A stretch of 18,324 bases of DNA from contig JACQXP010000368.1 in NCBI GenBank assembly GCA_016208645.1, positions 1 through 18,324 of the forward strand, read 5' to 3'. The notes under the pieces were generated by a model. That model saw only the letters and a program-made list of their open reading frames with translations. It made no database searches and had not been told where the DNA came from. The translations under genes were made by a program, and so were the position numbers. Positions 1 to 7,201 of this stretch are shown here, piece after piece (positions within the stretch are counted from its first letter, which is position 1; each line of letters opens with the position of its first letter). The DNA is from Candidatus Methylomirabilota bacterium. GTDB taxonomy: Bacteria > Methylomirabilota > Methylomirabilia > Methylomirabilales > 2-02-FULL-66-22.

Positions 1-119
1 AGGAAGTTGTAGACCGCGATGGGCAGCGTGCGCGTCTTGAAGCCGGCGATGATCAGCGAGAACAGGAAGTTGTTCCAGGAGAAAATGAAGCTGAGGATGG
101 CCGTGGCCACGATGCCCGG
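1..119. repeat. 119-bp exact direct repeat, left copy
   Basis: Every base of 1-119 matches 885-1003, and identity stops at the next base (g at 120, c at 1004). The right copy encodes the last third of the MalG-type permease from Pro190-Gly191 onward. The left copy sits at the window edge and is joined in frame to a dehydrogenase. The offset is 884 bp. This fits either a tandem duplication of an 884-bp unit seen from its junction or an assembly-graph artefact at a contig end. The sequence alone cannot decide. Confidence 0.95.
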
Positions 120-668
120 GGCCACGGCGTTGACCCGGATGCCGTGCGGGGCCAGCGCCAGGGCGGCGCTCTGCGTGATGGCCACCACGGCGAACTTCGA
201 CGCGCAGTAGTCCACGAGCATGGGCCGGCCGACCCGCCCCGAGATGGAGGAGGCGTTCAGGATGACGCCCGCCTTCCGCTTGACCATCTCGCGGGCGACG
301 GCCTGGAGGCAGAAGAAGACCGCCTTGGCATTGATGTCCAGGGTCCGGTCCCATTCCGCCTCCGTGAGTTCCAGGAGGTCCCGGACGATGACGATCCCGG
401 CGTTGTTGACCAGGACGTCAATCTTCCCGAACTCTCGCACGGCTGTCTCCACCATCCGCTGGATGTCGGCCATGCGGGTGACGTCCATCTGCATGGGGGC
501 GCCCTTCCGGCCCAGGGCCTGGATCTCCTTGGCGGTCTGTTGGCTGGACGCCAGGTCCAGGTCGGGCGCCAGGACGTCCGCCCCCTCCCGGGCGAATCGG
601 AGGGCGGTGGCCTTGCCGATGCCGCGGCCGGCGCCGGTGACGATGGCAGACTTTCCAGCGAGTCGCAT
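1..668 (-). CDS. Short-chain dehydrogenase/reductase, C-terminus replaced by permease sequence; runs off the window
   Basis: NAD(P)-dependent SDR oxidoreductase, probably acting on a sugar or polyol brought in by the adjacent ABC importer (inference from context). The start is ATG at 668-666, with AGGAGG just upstream (about 672-679). Visible SDR motifs are the dinucleotide-binding TGAGRGIG at residues 11-18, D62-V63, NNAG at 88-91, catalytic Ser141, Tyr154 and Lys158, and RVNAVAPG around 178-185. A normal SDR would run about 60 residues further. Here residue 183 is the last one encoded outside the repeat, and from there the frame reads the end of the neighbouring permease without a stop. The chimera would lose the substrate-binding C-terminus, so it is probably non-functional if real. 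Spacing to the upstream permease gene is 83 bp, in the same operon. The SDR family call is firm; the substrate is unknown. Confidence 0.85.
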   Translation of the reverse strand, partial: MRLAGKSAIVTGAGRGIGKATALRFAREGADVLAPDLDLASSQQTAKEIQALGRKGAPMQMDVTRMADIQRMVETAVREFGKIDVLVNNAGIVIVRDLLELTEAEWDRTLDINAKAVFFCLQAVAREMVKRKAGVILNASSISGRVGRPMLVDYCASKFAVVAITQSAALALAPHGIRVNAVAPGIVATAILSFIFSWNNFLFSLIIAGFKTRTLPIAVYNF

Positions 669-689
669 GGACTCCTCCTGTCGAGGGCG

Positions 690-743
690 GCCGTCAGCTT
701 TCAGCCCTTCCCCGTCTCCCGAGCTGAGGGCTGATGGCTTCCC
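690..743. repeat. Heptanucleotide array A (inverted pair, GCTGANG type)
   Basis: The left arm is 690-710 with units GCCGTCA, GCTTTCA, GCCCTTC. The right arm is 723-743 with units GCTGAGG, GCTGATG, GCTTCCC. The arms are near-complementary over 16 bases and enclose a loop of about 12-18 nt. The array fills the spacer between the permease and dehydrogenase genes. Its right arm uses the same unit as array D near 8966. Confidence 0.6.
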
Positions 744-751
744 TGCTGTTC

Positions 752-1570
752 TTATCCCTTCAGGGCACCGAAGGTGAGGCCCCGGACGATGTGCTTCTGG
801 ATGAAGAGGGACAGGACCAACACCGGCAGCGTGATGATGGTGGCCGCCGCCGTGAGGCCGCCCCAGTTGATCTCCTCGTAGGACAGGAAGTTGTAGACCG
901 CGATGGGCAGCGTGCGCGTCTTGAAGCCGGCGATGATCAGCGAGAACAGGAAGTTGTTCCAGGAGAAAATGAAGCTGAGGATGGCCGTGGCCACGATGCC
1001 CGGCTTCACCAGGGGCAGGGCCACGCGCAGGAAGGCCGAGAAGTTGGAGCAGCCGTCAATGCGGGCGGCCTCGATCAGTTCGCCCGGCACGTCCTCGAAG
1101 AATCCGATCATCACCCACAGGACCAGCGGCAACGCCACGATCAGATGGGTCAGGATCAGGGCGGTGTAGGTGTCGATCATCTTCATCTTGGTGAAGAGGA
1201 TGAACCAGGGGATCAGGTAGCCGATGCCCGGCGCCATGCGGGCCGTGAGGATCGCCAGGGCGATCCCCGTCCGCTTGAAGCGGGCGATGGCGTAGGATCC
1301 CGGCAGGCCCAGGACCAGGGCCAGGCCGGTGGAGCCGGCGGCGACCACCAGGCTGTTCCAGGTGAAGGTGAAAAACGGGTTCTTGACGAAGACCTCCCGG
1401 TAATTGTTCAGCGTGGGCGGGAAGACCCAGACGGGCGGGAAGGCGGTATTCTGGACCTGGGTCTTCAGCGAGGACAGGAACATCCAGGCCAGTGGGAACA
1501 GGAACGGGATCAGGATCCCCGCCAGGAGGATGTAGGTCCAGGGGCTCTCGCCCGATCGGGATCGCTTCAT
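752..1570 (-). CDS. Carbohydrate ABC transporter permease, MalG/UgpE type
   Basis: Inner-membrane subunit of a type I ABC importer (CUT1 family), partner of the permease at 1695-2645. The protein is 272 aa from ATG 1570, the usual length for MalG-type subunits. A TTG 12 codons upstream is possible, but it lies inside a repeat array. Six hydrophobic segments are expected; the first is about 12-34. The EAA loop that docks the ATPase is clear: EAARIDG at 168-174, with the loop ending at PLVKPG around 186-191. The C-terminus ends RGLTFGALKG as in family members. Residues 190 to about 229 are encoded by the 119-bp repeat. No good Shine-Dalgarno is visible. A 124-bp spacer from the previous permease gene is unusually large for such pairs and is mostly a heptamer array. 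Confidence 0.93.
   Translation of the reverse strand: MKRSRSGESPWTYILLAGILIPFLFPLAWMFLSSLKTQVQNTAFPPVWVFPPTLNNYREVFVKNPFFTFTWNSLVVAAGSTGLALVLGLPGSYAIARFKRTGIALAILTARMAPGIGYLIPWFILFTKMKMIDTYTALILTHLIVALPLVLWVMIGFFEDVPGELIEAARIDGCSNFSAFLRVALPLVKPGIVATAILSFIFSWNNFLFSLIIAGFKTRTLPIAVYNFLSYEEINWGGLTAAATIITLPVLVLSLFIQKHIVRGLTFGALKG
885..1003. repeat. 119-bp exact direct repeat, right copy (native context)
   Basis: Identical to 1-119. It lies inside the permease gene, where the encoded protein is continuous and family-like on both sides, so this copy is taken as the original. Confidence 0.95.
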
Positions 1571-1596
1571 GACTGCGTTCAACCTATGCCAATGCA

Positions 1597-1664
1597 AAAC
1601 CGACAACCGACAACTGACAACCGGTCAACCGAGGATGCCATTGACCGGTTTGCGGTTGTCGGTT
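1597..1664. repeat. Heptanucleotide array B (inverted pair, CAACCGA type)
   Basis: The left arm is 1597-1631: AAACCGA, CAACCGA, CAACTGA, CAACCGG, TCAACCG. The right arm is 1641-1664, with TTGACCGG and GGTTGTCGGTT. Two exact stems are possible: 1598-1608 with 1654-1664 (11 bp), and inside it 1621-1628 with 1641-1648 (8 bp). The array sits between two co-operonic permease genes and would form a hairpin in their mRNA. Confidence 0.75.
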
Positions 1665-1694
1665 TGAAATTTTTCATTCCCGCGCCAGCGGGGC

Positions 1695-2645
1695 TTACCA
1701 GGCCCCCCGGCGGACCTTGATCAGGATCAGGCTCACCCCCAGGACCAGCGCGAACAGGATCACCAGGAGCGAGCTGGCGTACCCGATGTGGAAGTAGAAG
1801 AGGCCCACCTGGAACGTGTAGATGTTGAGGGTCTCGGAGGCGAATCCCGGCCCGCCGGCGGTCATGACGTAGATGATGTCGAAGGTCTTCAGGCAGTCGA
1901 TGGAGCGGAAGAGCAGGGCGACCATGATCGTCGGCCGCAGGAGCGGCAGGGTGATCCGCCAGAACATCTGGGCCGGCGTGGCGCCGTCGATCAGGGCGGA
2001 CTCGTACGGCTCGAGGGGGAGCGTGGCCAGGCCGGCCAGGGTGATCAGGGTGATGAGCGGGGTCCACTCCCAGGTGTCCACCGCGGCCAGGGCGGGGATG
2101 ACGAATCGGACGTCGCTCACCCACTTGTAGGGTCCCAGGCCCACCAGGCCCACCAGGTAGTTCATCACCCCCAGCGTGGGGTTGTACATCATCATCCAGA
2201 CCAGGGCGATGGCGACGGGCGTGGCCACCATGGGCAGGAGGAAGATGGACCGGAAGAACCCCTTTCCCCGGAAGGGCCGGTTGAGCAGCAGGGCCAGGGA
2301 GACCCCCAGGACGACCTGGAGGGCGGTGGCCAGCGCCGTGAAGTACAGGGTCAGCCAGATGGCATTGCGGAAGCGTTCGTCCTGGGTGAAGGCCCGCTTG
2401 AAGTTCTGGAGGCCGATGAACTCCGGCGCCGTGAGGCTGCTGGCGAACCAGGAGTGCAGGCTCATATACACCGTGTAGAAGACCGGGAAGACCATGAGGA
2501 CGAAGACGACCGCGGCGGCCGGCAGGGTGAAGACCAGGACGGGATGGGTTTCGACGAAGAGCGACCACGCAGAGGTGGGCCTTCCCGGGGTGACCCACGC
2601 CGACATCTGTCCAGTGCGGCTCTCGTCTGCCATGGCGGGCGGCAT
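1695..2645 (-). CDS. Carbohydrate ABC transporter permease, MalF/UgpA type
   Basis: First inner-membrane permease of the sugar-type ABC importer. From ATG 2645 it is 316 aa. In-frame ATGs at 2633 and 2606 are equally plausible, since none has a clear Shine-Dalgarno and the first 25-30 residues are not membrane-like. The first membrane segment is about 37-62 and further segments fill the protein. The ATPase-docking EAA-type loop is ESALIDGA at 215-222, ending LPLLRP at 233-238. The C-terminal part carries the usual MTAGGPG at 261-267 and a final hydrophobic segment near 291-309. It lies downstream of a solute-binding protein gene, across a 97-nt gap with two hairpins, and upstream of its MalG-type partner. 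Confidence 0.93.
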   Translation of the reverse strand: MPPAMADESRTGQMSAWVTPGRPTSAWSLFVETHPVLVFTLPAAAVVFVLMVFPVFYTVYMSLHSWFASSLTAPEFIGLQNFKRAFTQDERFRNAIWLTLYFTALATALQVVLGVSLALLLNRPFRGKGFFRSIFLLPMVATPVAIALVWMMMYNPTLGVMNYLVGLVGLGPYKWVSDVRFVIPALAAVDTWEWTPLITLITLAGLATLPLEPYESALIDGATPAQMFWRITLPLLRPTIMVALLFRSIDCLKTFDIIYVMTAGGPGFASETLNIYTFQVGLFYFHIGYASSLLVILFALVLGVSLILIKVRRGAW

Positions 2646-2650
2646 GAAAA

Positions 2651-2678
2651 GGGAGGAGGCCCTCGCGGACCTCCTCCC
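2651..2678 (-). terminator. Attenuator-like hairpin before the permease genes
   Basis: A perfect 9-bp stem (GGGAGGAGG 2651-2659 with CCTCCTCCC 2670-2678) and a 10-nt loop. Read on the minus strand it is followed by TTTTC and then directly by the candidate ATG at 2645. The T tract is short, so partial termination is more likely than full. This would fit higher expression of the binding protein than of the permeases. Confidence 0.45.
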
Positions 2679-2704
2679 TCCGACGGAAATCCCCCCCACC
2701 TTTC

Positions 2705-2727
2705 CCCTCCCCCACCTGGGGGGAGGG
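2705..2727. other. GC-rich hairpin after the solute-binding protein gene
   Basis: A perfect 9-bp stem, CCCTCCCCC (2705-2713) with GGGGGAGGG (2719-2727), and a 5-nt loop, 15 nt beyond the stop codon of the binding-protein gene. No T tract follows on either strand, so it looks like an mRNA 3'-end stabiliser rather than a terminator. Confidence 0.5.
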
Positions 2728-2742
2728 CAGGGGTGGGCGCGT

Positions 2743-4065
2743 CTACTTCTTCTCGGTCTCGGCCATGATCCGCTTCATATCGGCGGCCGCCTTGTTGGCT
2801 GCGGCCCGGACGTCGCCGCCCTGGATTGAGGTCACGATGGCGGCGCCGACGGCATCCCGCACCTCGGCCACGGCCACCACGGGCGGGTTCCAGAAGGGCG
2901 TCCCGACCTTCGAGCCCAGCATCAGGGACTCCCCCAGGTCCGAGGGGACCTTGGCCTTGCCCTTGGGATCCTTCCACACGGACTCGCGGGCGCCCAGGAC
3001 GCCTCGCTCGCTCTGGACCTTGAGGACCTGGTCCTTGTTGGTCGCCCACTGCATGAACAGCCAGGCGGCCTTCTGGTTCTTGCTGGTCTTGGGCATGGCC
3101 AGGCCCCAGACGGCCACCGTAGACCCGTATTGGCCCTTGGGCCCGCGCGGGAACAGGGCGTAGCCCACCTTCCCCACGACCTTGGACTTCTGCGGGTCCT
3201 CGATCACCGGGAACAGGGAATTGGCGTCGGTGTACATGGCCGCCTTGCCCTGGGAGAAGATGGACGAGGCCTCATACCAGTGGTTGTTCTCGGAGCCGGG
3301 CGGGCCATACAGGCGGAGGAGGCGGCCCCACAGGTCAATGGCCTTGATCGCCTCTTCGCTGTTGATGGCCGGCTCGCGGCTGGGCGTCAGCCACGTGCCC
3401 CCCATGGCGTAGAGCATCCCGGCGAACATGGAGGTGGCGGCGGCCCGCTTGCCCCGGGCGACGATGCCGAAGCCGGGCTGGCCGTCATCCGTCATGGGCT
3501 TGCCGTTCAAGGCCTTGGCGGCCGCCTCCAGCTCGTCCAACGTGGTCGGGACCTTCACGTTGTACTTCTGGAAGACGTCCTTCCGGTACATGAGGGCCAC
3601 GTTCTCCACCTGGATGGGCGGCCCCACCAGCTTCCCCTCGACCACCATGGCTTCCCGCGTCTTGTCCAGGAAGTCGTTCCAGTTGTAGTCCGGGGAGGTA
3701 AGGGAGGGGTCCTTCAGGAACGCATCCACGGGCTGCAGCCACCCCGCTCGCATGTACTTCAGCCCTTCCTGGGCCGGCATGCTCATGAACACGTCAATGC
3801 TGCTGGCGCCGGAGGTGAGTTCGACCAGCGTCTTGGCGCGGAACTGGTCCTCGGGGTAGACCTCGGCGACCAGCTTGATCCCGGTGAGGGCCTCGAAGTC
3901 CTTCAGGTGCGGCTCGATGCCCTGCTGCCAGGGGTGCTTGTTCAGCAGGACGCGGAGCTGCGTCCCCTTGAACTGCTGCCAGTTGAACTGGGCGGCCTGC
4001 GCCGTTGACACGAGGGCCAGGCCCGCGATCAGGACTGGGGCCAACAACGATCGTGTGATCCTCAT
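2743..4065 (-). CDS. Secreted ABC transporter solute-binding protein (sugar type, SBP family 1)
   Basis: Extracytoplasmic substrate receptor of the importer, 440 aa. ATG 4065 is preceded by AGAGGAGG at good distance. Residues 1-24 are a Sec signal peptide ending in AQA, with no lipobox cysteine. The mature protein begins FNWQQFKGTQLRVL, the first strand of the binding fold, followed by FEALTGIKL and IDVFMSMP. A conserved VALMYRKD segment is typical of CUT1 sugar receptors. The hinge-region text GKVGYALFPRGP and the AWLFMQWATN helix also match the family. It is a clear paralogue of the lipoprotein at 4242-5624. The ligand is unknown; sugar, polyol or glycerol-phosphate type is inferred from the permeases and the dehydrogenase. 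Confidence 0.92.
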   Translation of the reverse strand: MRITRSLLAPVLIAGLALVSTAQAAQFNWQQFKGTQLRVLLNKHPWQQGIEPHLKDFEALTGIKLVAEVYPEDQFRAKTLVELTSGASSIDVFMSMPAQEGLKYMRAGWLQPVDAFLKDPSLTSPDYNWNDFLDKTREAMVVEGKLVGPPIQVENVALMYRKDVFQKYNVKVPTTLDELEAAAKALNGKPMTDDGQPGFGIVARGKRAAATSMFAGMLYAMGGTWLTPSREPAINSEEAIKAIDLWGRLLRLYGPPGSENNHWYEASSIFSQGKAAMYTDANSLFPVIEDPQKSKVVGKVGYALFPRGPKGQYGSTVAVWGLAMPKTSKNQKAAWLFMQWATNKDQVLKVQSERGVLGARESVWKDPKGKAKVPSDLGESLMLGSKVGTPFWNPPVVAVAEVRDAVGAAIVTSIQGGDVRAAANKAAADMKRIMAETEKK

Positions 4066-4145
4066 GGGACATCCTCCTCTCTGCTGGGAACCACCGGATA
4101 GATTAGAGCGGGCTGACCGGAAGTGGCAGCGCGGATCCGGGCAGC

Positions 4146-4151
4146 AGTATA
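4146..4151 (-). promoter_or_regulatory. Possible -10 element upstream of the secreted binding protein
   Basis: The minus strand reads GCTATACTG here, with TATACT matching five of six consensus bases, about 80 nt before the ATG at 4065. No good -35 lies at 17-18 bp. TTGAAT is 22 bp away, past a palindrome ATCTCCCCGGGGGGAT-like stretch (about 4159-4175) that could be an operator. The rest of the 176-bp gap shows nothing else. Confidence 0.3.
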
Positions 4152-4241
4152 GCTAGCACATCTCCCCGGGGGGATTCAAGGCGAAAGGCGGGAGCAACCC
4201 CTGTTGTCCGGACGATGGAGGGAAGACTCCTCGCGAGCGGC

Positions 4242-5624
4242 CTACGAGTGGCCCGCCTGTCCGGTTCGAGGCGGCGCCGGGGCCGGATGGCTCCCGCGTC
4301 CTTCGGTCGTGTCGAGGATCTCCGTCAGGCGGCGGGCTGCGGCGTCCGCGGCCGCCCGGATATCTTCGCCCCGGATGGCGGCTTCGATGGCCTGGCCCAC
4401 CGCCTCGCGCGCCGCGGTGACGGCGACCAGTGGCGGGGCCCAGTCCGGCGTGCCGATGTGCCCGGCCTCCTGGAAGGACCGCGCCAGGTCCGCGGGGATC
4501 TCGCCGCGGGCGGATCGGTCCCGCCAGGCCGACTGGCGTCCCACCAGGACCCCGGCGACGAGTGCGCGCCGAATCATCTCCGGGCTGCTGGCCCACTGCA
4601 AGAACAGCCAGGCGGCCTGCGGATTCGCGCTCCGCCCGGCGATGGCCAGGCCCCGCACGGCAATGGTGGTCCCGGATCCCCCCGGGCCGGCGGGGAAGAC
4701 GGCGTATCCGACCTTCCCCGCGACGCGGGACGTGGCAGTCTGCTCGATGATGGGATAGATCGAGCTGCCTTCGATATACATGGCCGCCCCGCCCTCCAGG
4801 AAGAGCGCCGAGGCATCCTGCCAGCCGAAGCCCGAGACGTTGGGCGGGGCGTAGCTGCCCAGGAGGCGGCCCAGCCGCTCCAGCGCGGCGAGGCCCTGCG
4901 GCCCGTTGATGGTGGGGCGGCGGCCTACATCCAGCCAGGTCCCTCCCACGGCGTGCAGGACGGCGGCATAGAGCGAGGTGGCGGCCGTGCCGTTTCCCCG
5001 GCTGACGATGCCGACGCCGGGAGTCCCCTTGTCGCCCATGGGTTTCTTGTGAAGGAAGCGCGCGGCCGCTTCCAGCTCGTCCAGCGTCCGCGGGACGGCC
5101 ACCTGATACTGTGTGAACAAATCCTTCCGGTACAGCAGCGCCAGGTGCTCGGCCATCACCGGGGGACCCAGGATGGCGCCCTCGACCTCCATGGCCGCCC
5201 GCGTCCGCGGGAGGAAGTCTTCCCAGTGGTAGTCCGGGGCGGTGAGGGTCCGGTCCCGCAGGTACTCGTTCACCGGCTGAATGCCGCCGGCGCGGACAAA
5301 CCGCAACCCGTCAAGGCCCGGCACCGTCATGAACACGTCCACCCGTCCGGGCTGTGTGAGGTCGGTTTCGAGGATGTCCCAGAGCTTGTCCTGAGGATAC
5401 ACCTCGGTGGCGAGCCTGATCCCCGTGAGCTGCTCGAACTCTGGGAGGTAGGGGGCGATGACCTGCTGCCAGTGGCTCTGGCTCACCAGAACGCGGAGCG
5501 TGGTTCCCTGGAACTGTCGCCAGTTGAAGGGCGGTGAGGCGCTGGTCCCGGACCGCGGGCCGAAACAGCCTGCCAGGAAAAACAGCCACACGGGAACAAT
5601 CAGGGATCGCCAGCGGCGTGGCAT
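4242..5624 (-). CDS. Lipoprotein ABC transporter solute-binding protein (sugar type), paralogue of the next gene
   Basis: Membrane-anchored substrate receptor, 460 aa. ATG 5624 follows GGGAGAG at a normal distance and a well-placed promoter. Residues 1-18 end in the lipobox LAGC (Cys about 19), so it should be lipidated. The mature part is colinear with the 2743-4065 protein: FNWRQFQGTTLRVL, FEQLTGIRL, VDVFMTVP, LALLYRKD, GKVGYAVFP and AWLFLQWAS all align, at roughly half identical residues by eye. A 20-odd-residue Pro/Gly-rich tail (from about GRGSHPAPAP) has no counterpart. Both receptors probably serve the one permease pair downstream. The open frame continues far upstream of the ATG, but that part overlaps the glycosyltransferase in another frame and is not taken as coding. 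Confidence 0.9.
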   Translation of the reverse strand: MPRRWRSLIVPVWLFFLAGCFGPRSGTSASPPFNWRQFQGTTLRVLVSQSHWQQVIAPYLPEFEQLTGIRLATEVYPQDKLWDILETDLTQPGRVDVFMTVPGLDGLRFVRAGGIQPVNEYLRDRTLTAPDYHWEDFLPRTRAAMEVEGAILGPPVMAEHLALLYRKDLFTQYQVAVPRTLDELEAAARFLHKKPMGDKGTPGVGIVSRGNGTAATSLYAAVLHAVGGTWLDVGRRPTINGPQGLAALERLGRLLGSYAPPNVSGFGWQDASALFLEGGAAMYIEGSSIYPIIEQTATSRVAGKVGYAVFPAGPGGSGTTIAVRGLAIAGRSANPQAAWLFLQWASSPEMIRRALVAGVLVGRQSAWRDRSARGEIPADLARSFQEAGHIGTPDWAPPLVAVTAAREAVGQAIEAAIRGEDIRAAADAAARRLTEILDTTEGRGSHPAPAPPRTGQAGHS

Positions 5625-5669
5625 GTAGATCTCTCCCACCGGAGGAGGGAATAAAGGCCAGCGCGTCGG

Positions 5670-5698
5670 CTTATAGCATGCAGTGCCGGATCTCGCAA
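5670..5698 (-). promoter_or_regulatory. Sigma70-type promoter for the ABC importer operon
   Basis: On the minus strand, TTGCGA (5698-5693), a 17-bp spacer and TATAAG (5675-5670) are followed about 45 bases later by the Shine-Dalgarno and ATG at 5624. The -35 directly abuts the T tract of the upstream terminator. This marks a clean transcription-unit boundary. Confidence 0.6.
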
Positions 5699-5700
5699 AG

Positions 5701-5718
5701 AAAAACCGGGTCATCCGG
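5701..5718 (-). terminator. Rho-independent terminator of the glycosyltransferase gene
   Basis: On the minus strand, CCGG-ATGAC-CCGG is extended by three G-T pairs (GGGCCGG with CCGGTTT) and followed by TTTTTCTTT, 77 bp after the glycosyltransferase stop. The stem is short, so the call rests mostly on the T run and its position. Confidence 0.45.
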
Positions 5719-5794
5719 CCCAAAGGTCGCCAGCGGGACCGCAGGAGACCCTTCGACATCTGTCGGCCGACTCCGACGGAGGGGATCTCCCATG

Positions 5795-6958
5795 TCAAGG
5801 AGATGTTCCTGAGCTCCGAGGGCGGCGGCGGAGGGTGGCGAGGGGATAAGAGGTGCCGCGCCACTCTACGCCCCCGCGGCGAAGGGTGAGAAAGGTCGAG
5901 CGGGCGATGGCATAGATCAGGACGGCCACGGCCAGCGGGTGGAAGAGCGCGGGCCAGGCGGGCAGGCGGGCCTGGCGCGCGTGGGCCGCCTGGATCCCGA
6001 TGGCGGCCAGGCCGGCCGCGGCCCAGAGACCCCGGGCCGGACCGAGGGCGGCGCCGAGAAAGGGGACGATTCCCAGGATCGCCAGCGCCAGGCAGGTCCC
6101 GACGGCGCGCACGAGCGAATACTCGACGCCGGCGAAGGCATTCTTCTCCAGGCCGGAGATCACGCCGGAGAGACCGACCTGCCACCGCACGGAGAGCAGG
6201 TCCTCGCCCCGCACCACGGCCTGGCGCCGGGCGTGATACTTCACCAGGCGCCCGAGTTCGAGATCATCCACGACGGCATTCGCCAGGGCGCGGTGCGTCC
6301 CGATCGCTTCGTATGCCGAGCGCCGGATCAGGTTAAAGGCCCCGATGCCGATGCTGGCGCGGGAGCGGGAATCGCTCACCCGCCAGGGCCGCTGGGTCAG
6401 GGCGAAGAGCAGGCTGAAGCAGCTCACCAGGACCTTCTCCCAGAAGCCCACGGTCTCGACCCGGGGAATCACGACCAGATGATCCACCCGGTTCGCCTCG
6501 GCCCAGGCGACGGCGGCCTCCAGGCATTGCGGGTGGAAGATGACATCGGCGTCGGTGAAGAGCAGCCATTCCCCCCGTGCCCTGTTGCTGCCGACGGCCA
6601 GCGCGTGGGTCTTGCCGACCCAGCCCTCGGGCAAACTGTCCAGATGGATGACTGTCAGGCGCGAGTGGATATGTTTTAGCGACTCCAGGACGGCGCCGGT
6701 GTCGTCGGTGGAGCGATCGTTCAGGGCGATGATTTCCAGATCGGGGTAGGTCTGGCCGACCAGGGACACGATGGAACGCGGCAGCACCCGCGCCTCGTTC
6801 CGGGCGGGCACGATCACCGAAACTGCAGGGAGCACTCCGGCCGGGGGCGCGATCGAGAGCCGCGCCAAACGCCGCGTCCCCCGCAGGGTGATCCAGCCTG
6901 CGACCAGCCAGAAGATCAGGATTGCGCTCGGGACGAGCCTCATACGTAATAGGAACAT
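5795..6958 (-). CDS. Membrane-bound family 2 glycosyltransferase
   Basis: GT-A fold glycosyltransferase at the inner membrane, 387 aa. One N-terminal membrane segment (about 10-26) is followed by the catalytic domain: SVIVPARNEA at 47-56, LNDRSTDDT at 79-87, GKTHALAVG at 115-123, the metal-binding DAD at 136-138, and DDLELGR at 231-237, where the general base is expected. RWQ follows at 258-260. Three C-terminal membrane segments (about 284-305, 310-326, 340-358) precede WRGTSY. The arrangement resembles HpnB/CrtQ-like enzymes that glycosylate lipids, but donor and acceptor cannot be read from sequence. The start is uncertain: ATG 6958 or 6943, neither with a Shine-Dalgarno. The gene begins 12 bp from heptamer array C and is divergent from the sigma factor gene. 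Confidence 0.85.
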   Translation of the reverse strand: MFLLRMRLVPSAILIFWLVAGWITLRGTRRLARLSIAPPAGVLPAVSVIVPARNEARVLPRSIVSLVGQTYPDLEIIALNDRSTDDTGAVLESLKHIHSRLTVIHLDSLPEGWVGKTHALAVGSNRARGEWLLFTDADVIFHPQCLEAAVAWAEANRVDHLVVIPRVETVGFWEKVLVSCFSLLFALTQRPWRVSDSRSRASIGIGAFNLIRRSAYEAIGTHRALANAVVDDLELGRLVKYHARRQAVVRGEDLLSVRWQVGLSGVISGLEKNAFAGVEYSLVRAVGTCLALAILGIVPFLGAALGPARGLWAAAGLAAIGIQAAHARQARLPAWPALFHPLAVAVLIYAIARSTFLTLRRGGVEWRGTSYPLATLRRRPRSSGTSP

Positions 6959-6970
6959 ATCATCACAGGA

Positions 6971-7102
6971 TGACCAATGACAAATGACGAATGATCCACA
7001 ACCAATGACCAATGACAAATGACCAATGACCAATGGGAGAAATGAAGCGGGTTCTCGGCATCTTGGGCGAATTGGTCATTGGTAATTGGACATTGGTCAT
7101 TT
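6971..7102. repeat. Heptanucleotide array C (inverted pair, TGACCAA type)
   Basis: The left arm, 6971-7033, is nine consecutive 7-bp units: TGACCAA, TGACAAA, TGACGAA, TGATCCA, CAACCAA, TGACCAA, TGACAAA, TGACCAA, TGACCAA. The right arm, 7071-7102, is ATTGGTC, ATTGGTA, ATTGGAC, ATTGGTC, ATTT, the reverse complement phase of the left arm. The innermost 14 bases of each arm pair with one mismatch across a 36-nt loop. The array fills most of the 243-bp divergent spacer between the glycosyltransferase and sigma factor genes and is AT-richer than everything around it. There are no unique spacers, so it is not a CRISPR. Confidence 0.9.
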
Positions 7103-7201
7103 CCCCGGGTCCGGGAATCTCCTTGCGTGCCCTCCGCTGGCGATGGTAGCATGCGCAAACGTTGAATACATGGCGCCTCGGCGCGTCCAAGGTTGCAGGG
7201 G

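Noticed and set aside
734..1720. 328-codon plus-strand open frame over the permease gene
   Set aside because: Antisense shadow of the permease with low-complexity Asp/Gly/Gln/Arg composition.
5625..6185. Long N-terminal extension of the lipoprotein receptor
   Set aside because: It overlaps the glycosyltransferase in another frame, crosses the terminator and promoter, and would bury the signal peptide and lipobox.
6971..7102. CRISPR-like repeat array
   Set aside because: Units are 7 bp, contiguous and degenerate, with no unique spacers and no cas genes nearby.
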